Positions 21,277-28,758 of a stretch of DNA of 31,508 nt are shown piece after piece; within the stretch, counting starts at the first letter, position 1; every line of letters begins with the position of its first letter. Origin of the DNA: Candidatus Berkelbacteria bacterium RIFCSPLOWO2_01_FULL_50_28 (GTDB lineage: Bacteria > Patescibacteria > UBA1384 > 2-12-FULL-50-11). Under the pieces are notes generated by a model. It made no database searches. It saw nothing but the letters and a program-made list of their open reading frames with translations, and was not told where the DNA came from. The DNA is taken from contig MEZX01000003.1 in NCBI GenBank assembly GCA_001774395.1, positions 75,361 to 106,868 of the forward strand. The letters are read 5' to 3'. A program made the translations under genes and the position numbers.

Positions 21277-21912
21277 ATGCCAAACCAGGTAAAGGCAATC
21301 ATTTTCGATGTTGATGGCGTATTAGTTGACTCAAAAGAGTCTAACGCGGCCTTTTTCCAGACTCTGCTTAAAAGAGCTGGGTATACCGATATCTCCCACG
21401 AGGAGGTGTCAGCAAGTTTTCACCTGCCGATGTGGCAGGCCATCGAAAAGCTCACTCGCTCCAACGACCAATCTGAGATCCAGCGCATTTGGAAGATGGG
21501 TCATGATGCTGACTTGCGCGCCAACGGTCTTTTGAAGTTTCCCGATCAACTAGAAGACGTGCTGGAGAAGTTACACGAGAAATATAGACTGGCTATCGTA
21601 ACGAGCCGAATAAAGATTGGCGTAGACGAGCTATTCAATATTCGGAAGATGGGCCACCTTTTCGATGTAGTAGTTACATTCGAGGACTACAAAAACCCCA
21701 AGCCTCACCCAGAACCACTCGAGAAAGCACTCAACAAATTGCGCGTAAAATCCAATGAGGCGATTTACATAGGCGATAGCGCAACAGATGTTGAGGCTGC
21801 TAAAGCAGCAAATGTGAAGTGTATTTTCATTTCTCGAGAGAACCATCCCGACGCAACTGCTACGGTTCGTGAATTCAACCAGCTGATCGTCGCCTTAGAA
21901 TCTATCGCCTAA
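21277..21912 (+). CDS. HAD-superfamily phosphatase (phosphoglycolate phosphatase-like)
   Basis: 211 aa. Motif I FDVDGVLVDS (nucleophile Asp11, Asp13), motif II VTSR, motif III Lys in KNPKPHPEPLEKAL, motif IV YIGDSATDVEAAKAA. Helical C1 cap between motifs I and II. The order is that of the Gph/beta-phosphoglucomutase branch; hydrolysis of a small phosphate ester is expected but the substrate is not predictable. Confidence 0.88.
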   Translation: MPNQVKAIIFDVDGVLVDSKESNAAFFQTLLKRAGYTDISHEEVSASFHLPMWQAIEKLTRSNDQSEIQRIWKMGHDADLRANGLLKFPDQLEDVLEKLHEKYRLAIVTSRIKIGVDELFNIRKMGHLFDVVVTFEDYKNPKPHPEPLEKALNKLRVKSNEAIYIGDSATDVEAAKAANVKCIFISRENHPDATATVREFNQLIVALESIA

Positions 21913-21941
21913 CTCGACATTTCCTGGTTCGGGAGTACAAT
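21911..21941 (+). repeat. Promoter repeat copy 3
   Basis: Begins in the stop codon of the HAD gene (TAACTCGACA); TCGACA 21914-21919, 16 bp, TACAAT 21936-21941. The next real ATG (21959) is 17 nt further on, so this unit has a short leader. Confidence 0.8.
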
Positions 21942-21958
21942 TATGACTTGGTGAGTGT

Positions 21959-22156
21959 ATGAGTACTTCGATAATCAGATTCAATCGGCGTCAATTTGGG
22001 GACATTCTAACCGCTCGGCCAGAGTTGGTTGAGGCTACGCTCAAAAGCGTTGGGGTAAATATCCCCGGGTCCAACAAGATAGCACAGTGGTTTCGTGTTC
22101 AATGCTTGCTTAGGATGCTCAAGCGATATCTTCAGCCAATCCATAGCGGGAACTAA
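21959..22156 (+). CDS. Small basic protein, 65 aa
   Basis: MSTSIIRFNRRQFGDILTAR followed by a helical, Arg/Leu-rich C-terminus (RVQCLLRMLKRYLQ). Not recognised. It is supported by the promoter repeat 17 nt upstream, by a GGTGAG element before the ATG and by a strong terminator right after the stop. An earlier ATG at 21943 gives only MTW. Confidence 0.5.
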   Translation: MSTSIIRFNRRQFGDILTARPELVEATLKSVGVNIPGSNKIAQWFRVQCLLRMLKRYLQPIHSGN

Positions 22157-22161
22157 TGCCT

Positions 22162-22192
22162 AAGGACCAGTAGTGTGATACTGGTCCTTTAC
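22162..22192 (+). terminator. Intrinsic terminator
   Basis: Perfect 11-bp stem AAGGACCAGTA / TACTGGTCCTT around GTGTGA, followed by TACTTTGT. It closes the 65-aa gene's transcript. Confidence 0.8.
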
Positions 22193-22198
22193 TTTGTC

Positions 22199-22289
22199 TC
22201 GACAATTCCACTCTTCGACTTCGCTCAGAGTAAATCCTCCGTCGCTAAGGCTATGGCAGGCCGACGGGTTCGGGAGTAGAATTCAGAAC
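22199..22289 (+). repeat. Promoter repeat copy 4, split by palindromic inserts
   Basis: TCGACAATTCCA at the left and GGGTTCGGGAG-TAGAAT (-10 at 22277-22282) at the right are separated by over 50 bp. The insert holds ACTCT-TCGACTTCGCTC-AGAGT (22210-22231) and CCTCC-(14)-GGCAGG (22236-22260). 7 nt from -10 to ATG. Confidence 0.75.
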
Positions 22290-22985
22290 ATGAGAGAAAT
22301 GCCTGAATCGGAAGTATACGAAGGGAGCTTGCCATTTTGGCCTTACAAAGACTCGCTAGCCAGCGTGGTTAAACTCATCAACAAAAATGCACCACAAAAA
22401 GGAGCTCTGCTCGATATGATGTGTGGCACGGGATATCTACTGGGTGAAATTGCCAAGAAACGGCCCGACCTCAGACTTATTGGAGTTGATATAGATGACA
22501 GGTACGTGTCATTCAGTCGCAAAACATACCCAGGAGTGAACATCGAAAAAGGAGACGTTCTCAAGTGGCATCCGCAGTCAGCTTTCGACGTAGTTATATG
22601 TACCGGTTCTCTCCATCACGTGCCATACGATCGACAAGAAAAGGCCGTCGCCAATATCTCCTCCCTGGTCAAACCTGACGGATTTGTTATTGTTTCCGAT
22701 TCCTACGTTGACGATTACTCAAACGAATTCGAAAGGAAAAACGCCGCCGCAAAGCTAGGGTATGAGTATCTAAAGGAAACCATACAGAATAAAGCCCCAA
22801 ATCCAGTTGTCGAGTGGACGATAGATATTATGTGGAACGACGTTCTTATGAAGGAGTTTAAAACATCTCTTAGAAAGAGATTGCTAATTTTTGAAAAATA
22901 CTTTGCCGTAGTTGATACAATGAAAACCTGGCCGGCGATTGAATCTGATTACGGGGACTACATTTCCATTCTTAGACCAAGATAG
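22290..22985 (+). CDS. Class I SAM methyltransferase
   Basis: 231 aa from ATG 22290. An open frame extends upstream through the repeat but would translate the promoter. Motif I LLDMMCGTGYLLGEIA, acidic end of strand 2 in GVDID, motif IV FDVVICTGSLHHVPY, post-motif LVKPDGFVIVSDSY. Methyltransf_11/25-type; C-terminal 90 residues are specific. Small-molecule or tRNA substrate unknown. Confidence 0.82.
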   Translation: MREMPESEVYEGSLPFWPYKDSLASVVKLINKNAPQKGALLDMMCGTGYLLGEIAKKRPDLRLIGVDIDDRYVSFSRKTYPGVNIEKGDVLKWHPQSAFDVVICTGSLHHVPYDRQEKAVANISSLVKPDGFVIVSDSYVDDYSNEFERKNAAAKLGYEYLKETIQNKAPNPVVEWTIDIMWNDVLMKEFKTSLRKRLLIFEKYFAVVDTMKTWPAIESDYGDYISILRPR

Positions 22986-22989
22986 TAAG

Positions 22990-23005
22990 TCTAGCGTCCT
23001 CTACC
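22990..23005 (+). repeat. 16-bp direct repeat, left copy
   Basis: TCTAGCGTCCTCTACC; 15 of 16 bases match 23687-23702. The pair brackets the reverse-oriented nucleotidyltransferase gene. Confidence 0.65.
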
Positions 23006-23062
23006 ATTCGGAGCAAAACCTTTTACAGGTTCAAAAGACCTGGCTCTTCTGTGGAGTTGGAA

Positions 23063-23647
23063 CTATTTTCGTAAATTTCCCGAATCCCAAGTTGGATTAT
23101 TCCGGATGTGAGATTTCAGCTCCTCGATTGTAGCCACCCCGTGGTTAATAACAGCGTCATAAATTCTAGTACTTGAGATGTCGGTGGATGACTGCTTCAC
23201 GTCTTGCTTCAATCCTAAAATCCGAGCCCTACTCTCTTGTGTTAGTGAGGCCTTAAGCCAGCGAAAATAATCCGTAATTTCTTTTGGCAGTTCATTGAAG
23301 AGCCAGATGTCTACTTTCCAAGCTTCGCCGTTATCGTCCTTCCGGTTAAGGCCAATATAATATGATCGGGGAAATCTCGGGTCCTCAAAATGGAGCCAGT
23401 CATGAATGGTGTAGTAGTTCCAAAAATCACTTTTGAGGAGCCGAGCAATTACTTTAGGCGCTAATTCTTTTGGGTTCTCGTTGCTTAGAAGATACAAATC
23501 TATATCGCCTGACATCATCAAATCTAGCTCGTAGCTACCTGTGAAAACTACCTTACCCAGATTCGAGATTGACTCCGTTAGTTTCGTAGTGGCTAATATC
23601 TCGTCTGCCCGTTCTTTCCACCTCTTAGATAGCTCCATAACTTCCAT
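23063..23647 (-). CDS. Nucleotidyltransferase-fold protein
   Basis: 194 aa from ATG 23647, which lies 6 nt after TAGACT (leaderless). FTGSYELDLMMSGDIDLYLL carries the GS...DxD signature (Gly37-Ser38, Asp48, Asp50) of the polymerase-beta-like nucleotidyltransferase fold, as in aminoglycoside or MNT-type enzymes. A third acidic residue may be in KVDIWLF. C-terminal half is helical. Substrate unknown; no HEPN partner is adjacent, so a toxin-antitoxin MNT is not supported. Confidence 0.75.
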   Translation of the reverse strand: MEVMELSKRWKERADEILATTKLTESISNLGKVVFTGSYELDLMMSGDIDLYLLSNENPKELAPKVIARLLKSDFWNYYTIHDWLHFEDPRFPRSYYIGLNRKDDNGEAWKVDIWLFNELPKEITDYFRWLKASLTQESRARILGLKQDVKQSSTDISSTRIYDAVINHGVATIEELKSHIRNNPTWDSGNLRK

Positions 23648-23686
23648 TAACACAGTCTAGCTTTAATATGGTTGCGAGCAAGCGGC

Positions 23687-23702
23687 TCTAACGTCCTCTA
23701 CC
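23687..23702 (+). repeat. 16-bp direct repeat, right copy
   Basis: TCTAACGTCCTCTACC, mate of 22990-23005. Confidence 0.65.
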
Positions 23703-23801
23703 CGTCGCTCTTGGCACAGACACGATCGTGATGTCACTATTCGGTTGGAGATAAAAGAAGACGGTCCGACTGAAGTAGCCAGCCGAACCGTGAGTGGGAC
23801 A

Positions 23802-24674
23802 CTAAGCAATGAGATAGCTGGGCGTTGTTTTTCGAGTGGGAAACTCCTTGGTCAACACCCGAACCCAATACCTTGCTTTGACATCATCATCGGGGTAAAG
23901 CGAAAAGAGCAGGTCGATGATTTTCTCCCGTAGGGAGTCATCGAGACCATTCTTACCTTGGCAGCCATAACCCCTAGTGAGCCTACCTAGAATACCGGCC
24001 TGAGTTCCGCTACCTGCCCTTATAGCCAGGCGAGCAGCTAGATCCTCGGCCGACCCGAGCGGACCATCTCTGCCAAAGAATCGACTACTTTGAATCGTCG
24101 TTATCGTTTTCTGGCGAGGCGGACACGGGCTTTTCTCGACCGGCTGCTCTGGACGCAGCGGCTGACCGTCACGAACTTGTCGAGCAACGTCATCGACCGT
24201 TACGGATGGTCTACCTTCTGTTGATGATTTCGGCCACAGCTTGGCCACCTGACGTCTAACCTTTCTCGACTCGCCACTGGATGGCTCTAGAAAAGTAACC
24301 TGGGTCGGCGGAACTGGGGGTGTAGCGCCCGGCACAAACCTGTACCGAAACCCTTCAGGGGTAACGCGAGTGTCACCATCGCCAAGCTCAACTAGACATT
24401 CAGTGTGGTATTTGAGAAGGCGAAGCCACTCAGGTAGCTCTCCCTGCCTTCCAAACTCCGCTAGTCTGAACTCAAGCGTCTTAACGAAGATTGGCTGATG
24501 CTCGTCCGCAATCCCGCCGTGAGCAAACGCTGTGCGAACAATGTCTACCGCCTTCGGTTTAGCGCTGGGCATATTGAGAAGTCCGCAGGCGTGTCTGAAC
24601 AAGCCGGCGAATTCGCTTTCGTCCCGAAAGGCCGAATACGGGTAATCGAAAAAGCCCGGGGCTTGTTCAGTCAT
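23802..24674 (-). CDS. Hypothetical protein, 290 aa
   Basis: Not recognised. Helical N-terminal domain (1-110, FFDYPYSAFRDESEFAGLFRHACGLL), a short beta segment (GDTRVTPEGFRYRFVPG), a proline/serine-rich linker (about 118-200), and a C-terminal helical part (LREKIIDLLFSLYPDDDVKARYWVRVLTKEF). No TM. It has an exceptionally good SD (AGGAGGTG, 8 nt), unlike its leaderless neighbours, and a higher GC content, so it may have a different origin. Confidence 0.65.
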   Translation of the reverse strand: MTEQAPGFFDYPYSAFRDESEFAGLFRHACGLLNMPSAKPKAVDIVRTAFAHGGIADEHQPIFVKTLEFRLAEFGRQGELPEWLRLLKYHTECLVELGDGDTRVTPEGFRYRFVPGATPPVPPTQVTFLEPSSGESRKVRRQVAKLWPKSSTEGRPSVTVDDVARQVRDGQPLRPEQPVEKSPCPPRQKTITTIQSSRFFGRDGPLGSAEDLAARLAIRAGSGTQAGILGRLTRGYGCQGKNGLDDSLREKIIDLLFSLYPDDDVKARYWVRVLTKEFPTRKTTPSYLIA

Positions 24675-24839
24675 CTTGACCCACCTCCTGTAGAATTGAT
24701 GCTCGAATTCCGAGAGTGTTTAGTTGAGAAGAGTTGTAAAAGATCACCCTCGTATAGTTGCTACCTTATTCTAAAACCTTGAACCGCTCAATGCCCTGTT
24801 GACGCCTGACATGTCTACTCTGACGTCTCGAGTAGAACC

Positions 24840-24907
24840 AGCTCGACATTTCCCGCCTGCGTTAAAACTATGGCGGACAAGCCAGGTTCGGGGGTATAAT
24901 TTAGAGA
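24840..24907 (+). repeat. Promoter repeat copy 5 with 30-bp insert
   Basis: TCGACA (24843-24848) and TATAAT (24895-24900) are 46 bp apart instead of 16. The extra 30 bp contain the palindrome CCGCC-(14)-GGCGG (24853-24876) and end by repeating CC. 7 nt to ATG. Confidence 0.8.
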
Positions 24908-25609
24908 ATGACTCTACCAAACATTTTACTCTGGACCCTAGTAATCAGCCTAACGACCATTTTTGGATCGTGGTACGCTCGAAAATACGACAAGGCGGAC
25001 GCAATAATCGGTCTTTATGTCGCTTTCGTTGTTTTTAGTAATATCGCTGCCGTTAAGATAGCTTCTTACGACCTTGGTTTTACGACGTACTTTGCGACGG
25101 CAGCGAGTTTGATCTTTCCCGTCACGTTTTTACTAACCGATATTGTTAACGAACGGTTCGGTCGTAAAGAAACGCATCGAATGATTTTTATCGCCTTTAT
25201 CAGCCAGGTATTCTTGGCAATCTTCAGTTACTTAGTTGTTTCGGTGCCGTCAGCTCCGTTTTGGACTAACCAAGAAGCCTTACAATCGGTGATCGGAATG
25301 GTGCCGAGAATAATGGTTGCTTCTTGGGTGGCTTTCTTGATTAGCGAGAACCTCGACGCTTACATCTTCGCTTGGTTCAAACAAAAAACCGGCGGGAAGC
25401 ATTTATGGGCTCGCAATGTCTTCAGCTCGATTCCATCGATGCTTGTTGATTCAGTAATCTTTGTCGTGATTGCCTTTGGTGGGGTTACGCCGCTGATGCC
25501 GCTTATAATTGGCGTTACGGTCATAAAGTGGCTCGTCGGCCTGGTTAACATTCCGTTTATGTATCTAAACCGCTCAATCTTAGGTACCAGCTCCAGCGAA
25601 GTTGTCTAA
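24908..25609 (+). CDS. VUT/YhhQ-family transporter (queuosine-precursor type)
   Basis: 233 aa with six TM helices. Family hallmark FPVTFLLTDIVNERFGRKETHRM (about 75-97), preceded by FVVFSNIAAVKI, and the C-terminal VKWLVG. Characterised members (YhhQ, QueT-like) import preQ0/preQ1 or queuine. First of three genes in a close rightward unit ending in a QueF-like protein, which supports a 7-deazapurine role. Confidence 0.85.
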   Translation: MTLPNILLWTLVISLTTIFGSWYARKYDKADAIIGLYVAFVVFSNIAAVKIASYDLGFTTYFATAASLIFPVTFLLTDIVNERFGRKETHRMIFIAFISQVFLAIFSYLVVSVPSAPFWTNQEALQSVIGMVPRIMVASWVAFLISENLDAYIFAWFKQKTGGKHLWARNVFSSIPSMLVDSVIFVVIAFGGVTPLMPLIIGVTVIKWLVGLVNIPFMYLNRSILGTSSSEVV

Positions 25610-25615
25610 TGCCTG

Positions 25616-26323
25616 ATGAGCAACGATTACAACAAACTCGCAGACGATTACCAGAAGACTGCTGAAAAACCCGACAAAAAATACTCAATTCTGCCAACCG
25701 TTCTGAAACTCGCTGGTAATTTGAGAGGTAAAACCGTAGTCGATTTTGGCTGCGGCGATGGCTACTTTACAAGAGAACTGGCTCAAAATGCTGATCGAGT
25801 AATTGGGTTAGATAATTCTGAGGAACAGATAAATCTCGCTAATCAGCAGCCGGTTCCAAACGTAAAATATGAACTACAAGACATTTTTAAAAGTAATTTG
25901 CCTCAGATGGATGTTGCGGTTGTTCCATTTGTCGTCAATTACGCTAAGTCGACAGAGCAGCTAGAATCCTTTTTTCAATCGATTTACGAATCGCTGAACA
26001 ATGACGGATGGGCAGTATTCGTAGTTGATTTACCAACTGGCAAGGATTTGCGAAGATTCGGAGCAATCAAGTCTGTTGATAAAGACGAGGACGGAGCTAC
26101 GATTAAAATAGAGCTGTTTAACGACAGCCAGCTCGTCTGTACGCTGGCTGCAACCTATTTTCGGCCAGAAAGGCTTGAAACTACTTTGATTAAGGCCGGG
26201 TTTCGTAAAGTAACCTGGCATAAGCCCATCGTATCTGAAGCCGGAATTGCAGCACTCGGAAGCGATTTCTGGAATGGTTACCCAAATAACTGCGAGTTAG
26301 GTTACATAACAGCGGGGAAATAA
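25616..26323 (+). CDS. Class I SAM methyltransferase
   Basis: 235 aa. VVDFGCGDGYFTRELA (motif I), VIGLDNSEEQI, then MDVAVVPFVVNYAKS, with a typical Methyltransf_25-like layout. Starts 6 nt after the transporter stop without its own promoter repeat, so it is probably translated by coupling. Lying between a transporter and a QueF-like gene, it may modify a 7-deazapurine or tRNA intermediate, but nothing in the sequence shows that. Confidence 0.8.
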   Translation: MSNDYNKLADDYQKTAEKPDKKYSILPTVLKLAGNLRGKTVVDFGCGDGYFTRELAQNADRVIGLDNSEEQINLANQQPVPNVKYELQDIFKSNLPQMDVAVVPFVVNYAKSTEQLESFFQSIYESLNNDGWAVFVVDLPTGKDLRRFGAIKSVDKDEDGATIKIELFNDSQLVCTLAATYFRPERLETTLIKAGFRKVTWHKPIVSEAGIAALGSDFWNGYPNNCELGYITAGK

Positions 26324-26327
26324 AATT

Positions 26328-26666
26328 ATGGAAGCAATTGAAATCAATTACAAAGTCTCGGGAACAAGAATTATTATTCCCTTTAAGGCAATCTGTTCAG
26401 TTACCGACAAAGAGTTCGGCGGCAACATCATTATTGAGTATCACCCAATTTCAAAAGTGCTTGAATATGTTGATACCGAAACCGTCGTTACCGAATTTAC
26501 GAAAGTTAAACTAAAGGCCGAAGAATTAGCTCGCAGGGTATTTGATGAAGTGGCTAAAAGCATCGAACCCAACTACCTCAAGATTACTATCGACGTCAAT
26601 CACTCAAACGCTCATCAGCCGGTCCAAGTTTGGATCGAAGAGGAGCTCAAAAGTGGAAAGCACTGA
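26328..26666 (+). CDS. QueF-like T-fold protein
   Basis: 112 aa, close to the size of a single tunnelling-fold unit. AICSVTDKEFGGNIIIEYHP matches the QueF segment holding the catalytic Cys (here Cys23; C-P-x-T-G-Q-P-D-F in QueF), and RVFDEVAKSIEPNYLKITIDVN matches the end of the fold. The usual E(S/L)K(S)xKxY signature is replaced by LEYVDTETVVTEF, and the catalytic Asp position is shifted or Glu. QueF reduces preQ0 to preQ1 with NADPH; this variant may bind a related purine or use other chemistry. Starts 4 nt after the methyltransferase stop. Confidence 0.6.
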   Translation: MEAIEINYKVSGTRIIIPFKAICSVTDKEFGGNIIIEYHPISKVLEYVDTETVVTEFTKVKLKAEELARRVFDEVAKSIEPNYLKITIDVNHSNAHQPVQVWIEEELKSGKH

Positions 26667-26730
26667 CGCAGAAAAATATTGGCAGTTTATTGAGAAGAAA
26701 GTTAAGGATTTAGAACCAATTCAGCTCTAA
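26653..26730 (+). CDS. Possible 25-aa microprotein
   Basis: GTG 26653 with GAGG 9 nt upstream, overlapping the QueF-like end; product (M)ESTDAEKYWQFIEKKVKDLE plus PIQL. Short and without homology I can recognise; it could be chance. Confidence 0.25.
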   Translation: MESTDAEKYWQFIEKKVKDLEPIQL

Positions 26731-26740
26731 CGCCCCCACA

Positions 26741-26762
26741 TTTCGACTCCGCTCAATGTAAA
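26741..26762. repeat. Palindromic element with TCGACTYCGCTC core
   Basis: ACATT-TCGACTCCGCTC-AATGT between converging genes. The same core with a different but complementary stem (ACTCT/AGAGT) occurs at 22210-22231. Confidence 0.65.
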
Positions 26763-26813
26763 CGCCTGCGCAGCATTCCGAGCATCCGATGCGACGATTC
26801 GGAGCCAACGAAA

Positions 26814-27422
26814 TCACTTCTTTGAACAAACGGCAATAAAATTAAAATGGGTGTGGGCGCTTGGATCTTCTTGCCTGATTGAGAGGTCGAAAATGTCGGT
26901 GAATATCTGCCCAAACATTTTTTCGACCGAAAAATACTCTTCCAGCAGCGCCCGATACTCTTCCAATGAATATTCCTGAAGGTGATACGGACTACCGTGA
27001 GGTTTTCGTGGAGTAGAGATAATCAGCTTGCCACTGGCTTTTAGCAGGGCTTGCAAACCTGATAAAAAGCTTCTGGGATTTCTTAAGTGCTCGATACCTT
27101 CAAAGCTGGTGATGACTTCAAAAACCACACGCCCGGGGAATAACTTATCCAAATGTTCAGCATCTCCAACCAAGAAATGGGTATTGTCCTTGTCAAAAAA
27201 TTCATCGGCATGTTCGATGGCTGGCTGGTAAATATCGACGCCGCAAACTTCGCTACAATGATCACTTAAGAGCGCCGCACCGTAGCCGCTACCACAGGGG
27301 ACGTCTAAAACATGGTCTTCGGGTGAGAGATAGTGGGCCGCAAACTGGTAACGCGCTAGGTGTGAAGGCTCGGCATCAGTGATTGCCAAAGGCGCTTGCC
27401 GCTCTTTGTCAGAAGCTATCAT
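26814..27422 (-). CDS. Class I SAM methyltransferase
   Basis: 202 aa. VLDVPCGSGYGAALL (motif I), VCGVDIYQPAIEHA, then FEVITSFEGIEHLRNP and LLKASGKLIISTPR: the Methyltransf_11/23 pattern as in UbiE/Coq-like and glycan methyltransferases. Reverse-oriented within the array; TAAATT lies 9 nt upstream of the ATG and AGGA is present. Substrate unknown. Confidence 0.82.
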   Translation of the reverse strand: MIASDKERQAPLAITDAEPSHLARYQFAAHYLSPEDHVLDVPCGSGYGAALLSDHCSEVCGVDIYQPAIEHADEFFDKDNTHFLVGDAEHLDKLFPGRVVFEVITSFEGIEHLRNPRSFLSGLQALLKASGKLIISTPRKPHGSPYHLQEYSLEEYRALLEEYFSVEKMFGQIFTDIFDLSIRQEDPSAHTHFNFIAVCSKK

Positions 27423-27450
27423 CGTCCTAACAATTTACCTAAAAGCCCTG

Positions 27451-27488
27451 AGCTCGACAATCTCAGGTTCGGGAGTAGAATTTAGGAG
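27451..27488 (+). repeat. Promoter repeat copy 6
   Basis: TCGACA (27454-27459), 16 bp, TAGAAT (27476-27481), 7 nt to ATG 27489. Uninterrupted. Confidence 0.8.
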
Positions 27489-28112
27489 ATGGATTCAAAG
27501 CCTTATGATGTTGCACTGTTGCCTGATGATAATATTGTGGATAAATCCATAGAGCTTAGCCAAAAACTTAGAAACAAGGGGGTGCGCTTTACTCTAGATA
27601 ATGAGTTATATTTTTCACACGTCTCCGTGTATATGTTGCAGCTAGATAATATCGGATTAGAAAAGGCGACCAGTCTTGTCCAGCAACTTTCAGCAGCAGT
27701 CAGTGAGATTTCTGGTAAGGCGAACGAATACCACTACTTTGAAGGATACCTAGACATAGAGTACGAAAAATCTGCCGAGATCTCTTTCTTGCAAGAGGAG
27801 ATTGTAAGGCTTCTCAACCCAATACGAGACGGCCTCAGAGAGAAGGACAAAAAAAGACTTGTTACAGCCGACGAGATAACTAGAAGTAATATTACTAAAT
27901 ATGGGTATAGAAGTATTGGCGAATCTTTCCATCCCCACCTAACTTTCACCCGTTTTATTAATACCCATAGCCAGGAAGAGATAATGGCAGCGCTGCCTGA
28001 CAAGGCTGTATTTAATGGCAAATTTACGGGAATCGGTATTTTTGAGATTGGCGATAATGGCACGTGTACTAAGCTGGTTAGTGAGCGGCCGCTCAAAAAA
28101 TTGCGAGGCTAA
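27489..28112 (+). CDS. 2H phosphoesterase-like protein
   Basis: 207 aa. Two H-x-(S/T) motifs, SHVSVY (His44, Ser46) and HPHLTF (His150, Thr152), about 105 residues apart, as in the 2H/LigT superfamily (2'-5' RNA ligase, cyclic phosphodiesterases). Likely acts on 2',3'-cyclic or 2'-5' phosphoesters of RNA or small nucleotides; exact substrate unknown. Confidence 0.8.
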   Translation: MDSKPYDVALLPDDNIVDKSIELSQKLRNKGVRFTLDNELYFSHVSVYMLQLDNIGLEKATSLVQQLSAAVSEISGKANEYHYFEGYLDIEYEKSAEISFLQEEIVRLLNPIRDGLREKDKKRLVTADEITRSNITKYGYRSIGESFHPHLTFTRFINTHSQEEIMAALPDKAVFNGKFTGIGIFEIGDNGTCTKLVSERPLKKLRG

Positions 28113-28170
28113 AAGTTTCCATTTACGGACATTTTCAGTGGGCGGCGGATTTAACAAGCTCACCGTAATC

Positions 28171-28207
28171 TAGCTCAATCCAGGAGTTCGGGAGTATGAT
28201 TCAAGAC
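28171..28207 (+). repeat. Promoter repeat copy 7 (diverged -35)
   Basis: TAGCTCAATCCAGGAG then TTCGGGAG and TATGAT (28195-28200), 7 nt to ATG 28208. The GACA of the -35 is lost. Confidence 0.65.
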
Positions 28208-28708
28208 ATGAGAGTTTATATTATTTCCGGACCAACGGGTGCTGGTAAAAATACAACCGCAGAGGAAATGGTCAAATCGTTAGATTCAGCCGCCATTATC
28301 GATTTCGATGCAATTCGAAATATGTTCACAAAACCACACCTCACACCTTGGGATGGCGAGCAGGGAAAGCATCAGAACGATCTAACGGTTGAGTTAGTCT
28401 GCCACATCGCCAAAACGATGATTGAAGACCAACGAATACCGATTATTTTAGATGTAGTAGACAATCAAAGCGCTAAACAATATCGTAGAAACCTCGGCGC
28501 TGAGATGCGCATCATTCAACTCTCCCCGAACTGGGAGGCAACCGTTGAGCGAAATCGCCTACGCGCCGACAAGGAAGGAAGGATTCGCCTGACTCCGGAA
28601 CAGCTTAAAATGGTTTTTGAAGCTCAGCAGGTCTTCACGGATTACGACCAGATAATCGACAATAGCGCTCAATCTCCTGCTGAAACCACTCAAGAAATCC
28701 TAAAATAG
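28208..28708 (+). CDS. P-loop kinase (AAA_33/zeta-toxin-like fold)
   Basis: 166 aa. Start at 28208 because the earlier ATG (28196) lies inside the -10 box. The Walker A is GPTGAGKNTT: Asn15 replaces the usual Ser/Thr after the lysine, though Thr16-Thr17 follow. DFDAIRNMF supplies the substrate-side Asp, VERNRLRADKEGR an Arg-rich lid. Fits small-molecule or nucleic-acid kinases of the AAA_33 group. No antitoxin gene is beside it. Confidence 0.72.
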   Translation: MRVYIISGPTGAGKNTTAEEMVKSLDSAAIIDFDAIRNMFTKPHLTPWDGEQGKHQNDLTVELVCHIAKTMIEDQRIPIILDVVDNQSAKQYRRNLGAEMRIIQLSPNWEATVERNRLRADKEGRIRLTPEQLKMVFEAQQVFTDYDQIIDNSAQSPAETTQEILK

Positions 28709-28758
28709 CTCCGCTCGGCCAGCTAGCGGATCAACTGGTTCGGGAGTACAATTCGAAG
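28709..28758 (+). repeat. Promoter repeat copy 8 with insert
   Basis: Begins in the stop codon (TAGCTC), then a small palindrome CCGCT-(9)-AGCGG (28711-28729), then GGTTCGGGAG and TACAAT (28747-28752), 6 nt to ATG 28759. Confidence 0.7.

Noticed and set aside
22194..22289. N-terminal extension of the methyltransferase at 22290
   Set aside because: It would translate the promoter repeat and its palindromic inserts.
23063..23647. MNT/HEPN toxin-antitoxin pair
   Set aside because: No HEPN-domain gene next to the nucleotidyltransferase.
23745..23933. 62-aa + strand ORF
   Set aside because: Antisense to the 3' end of the 290-aa gene, no promoter repeat or SD.
24498..24782. 94-aa + strand ORF
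   Set aside because: Mostly antisense to the 290-aa gene with a strong SD; no supporting signal.
28208..28708. Zeta-type toxin with antitoxin
   Set aside because: No epsilon-like or other small antitoxin gene adjoins it; neighbours are separate promoter-repeat units.
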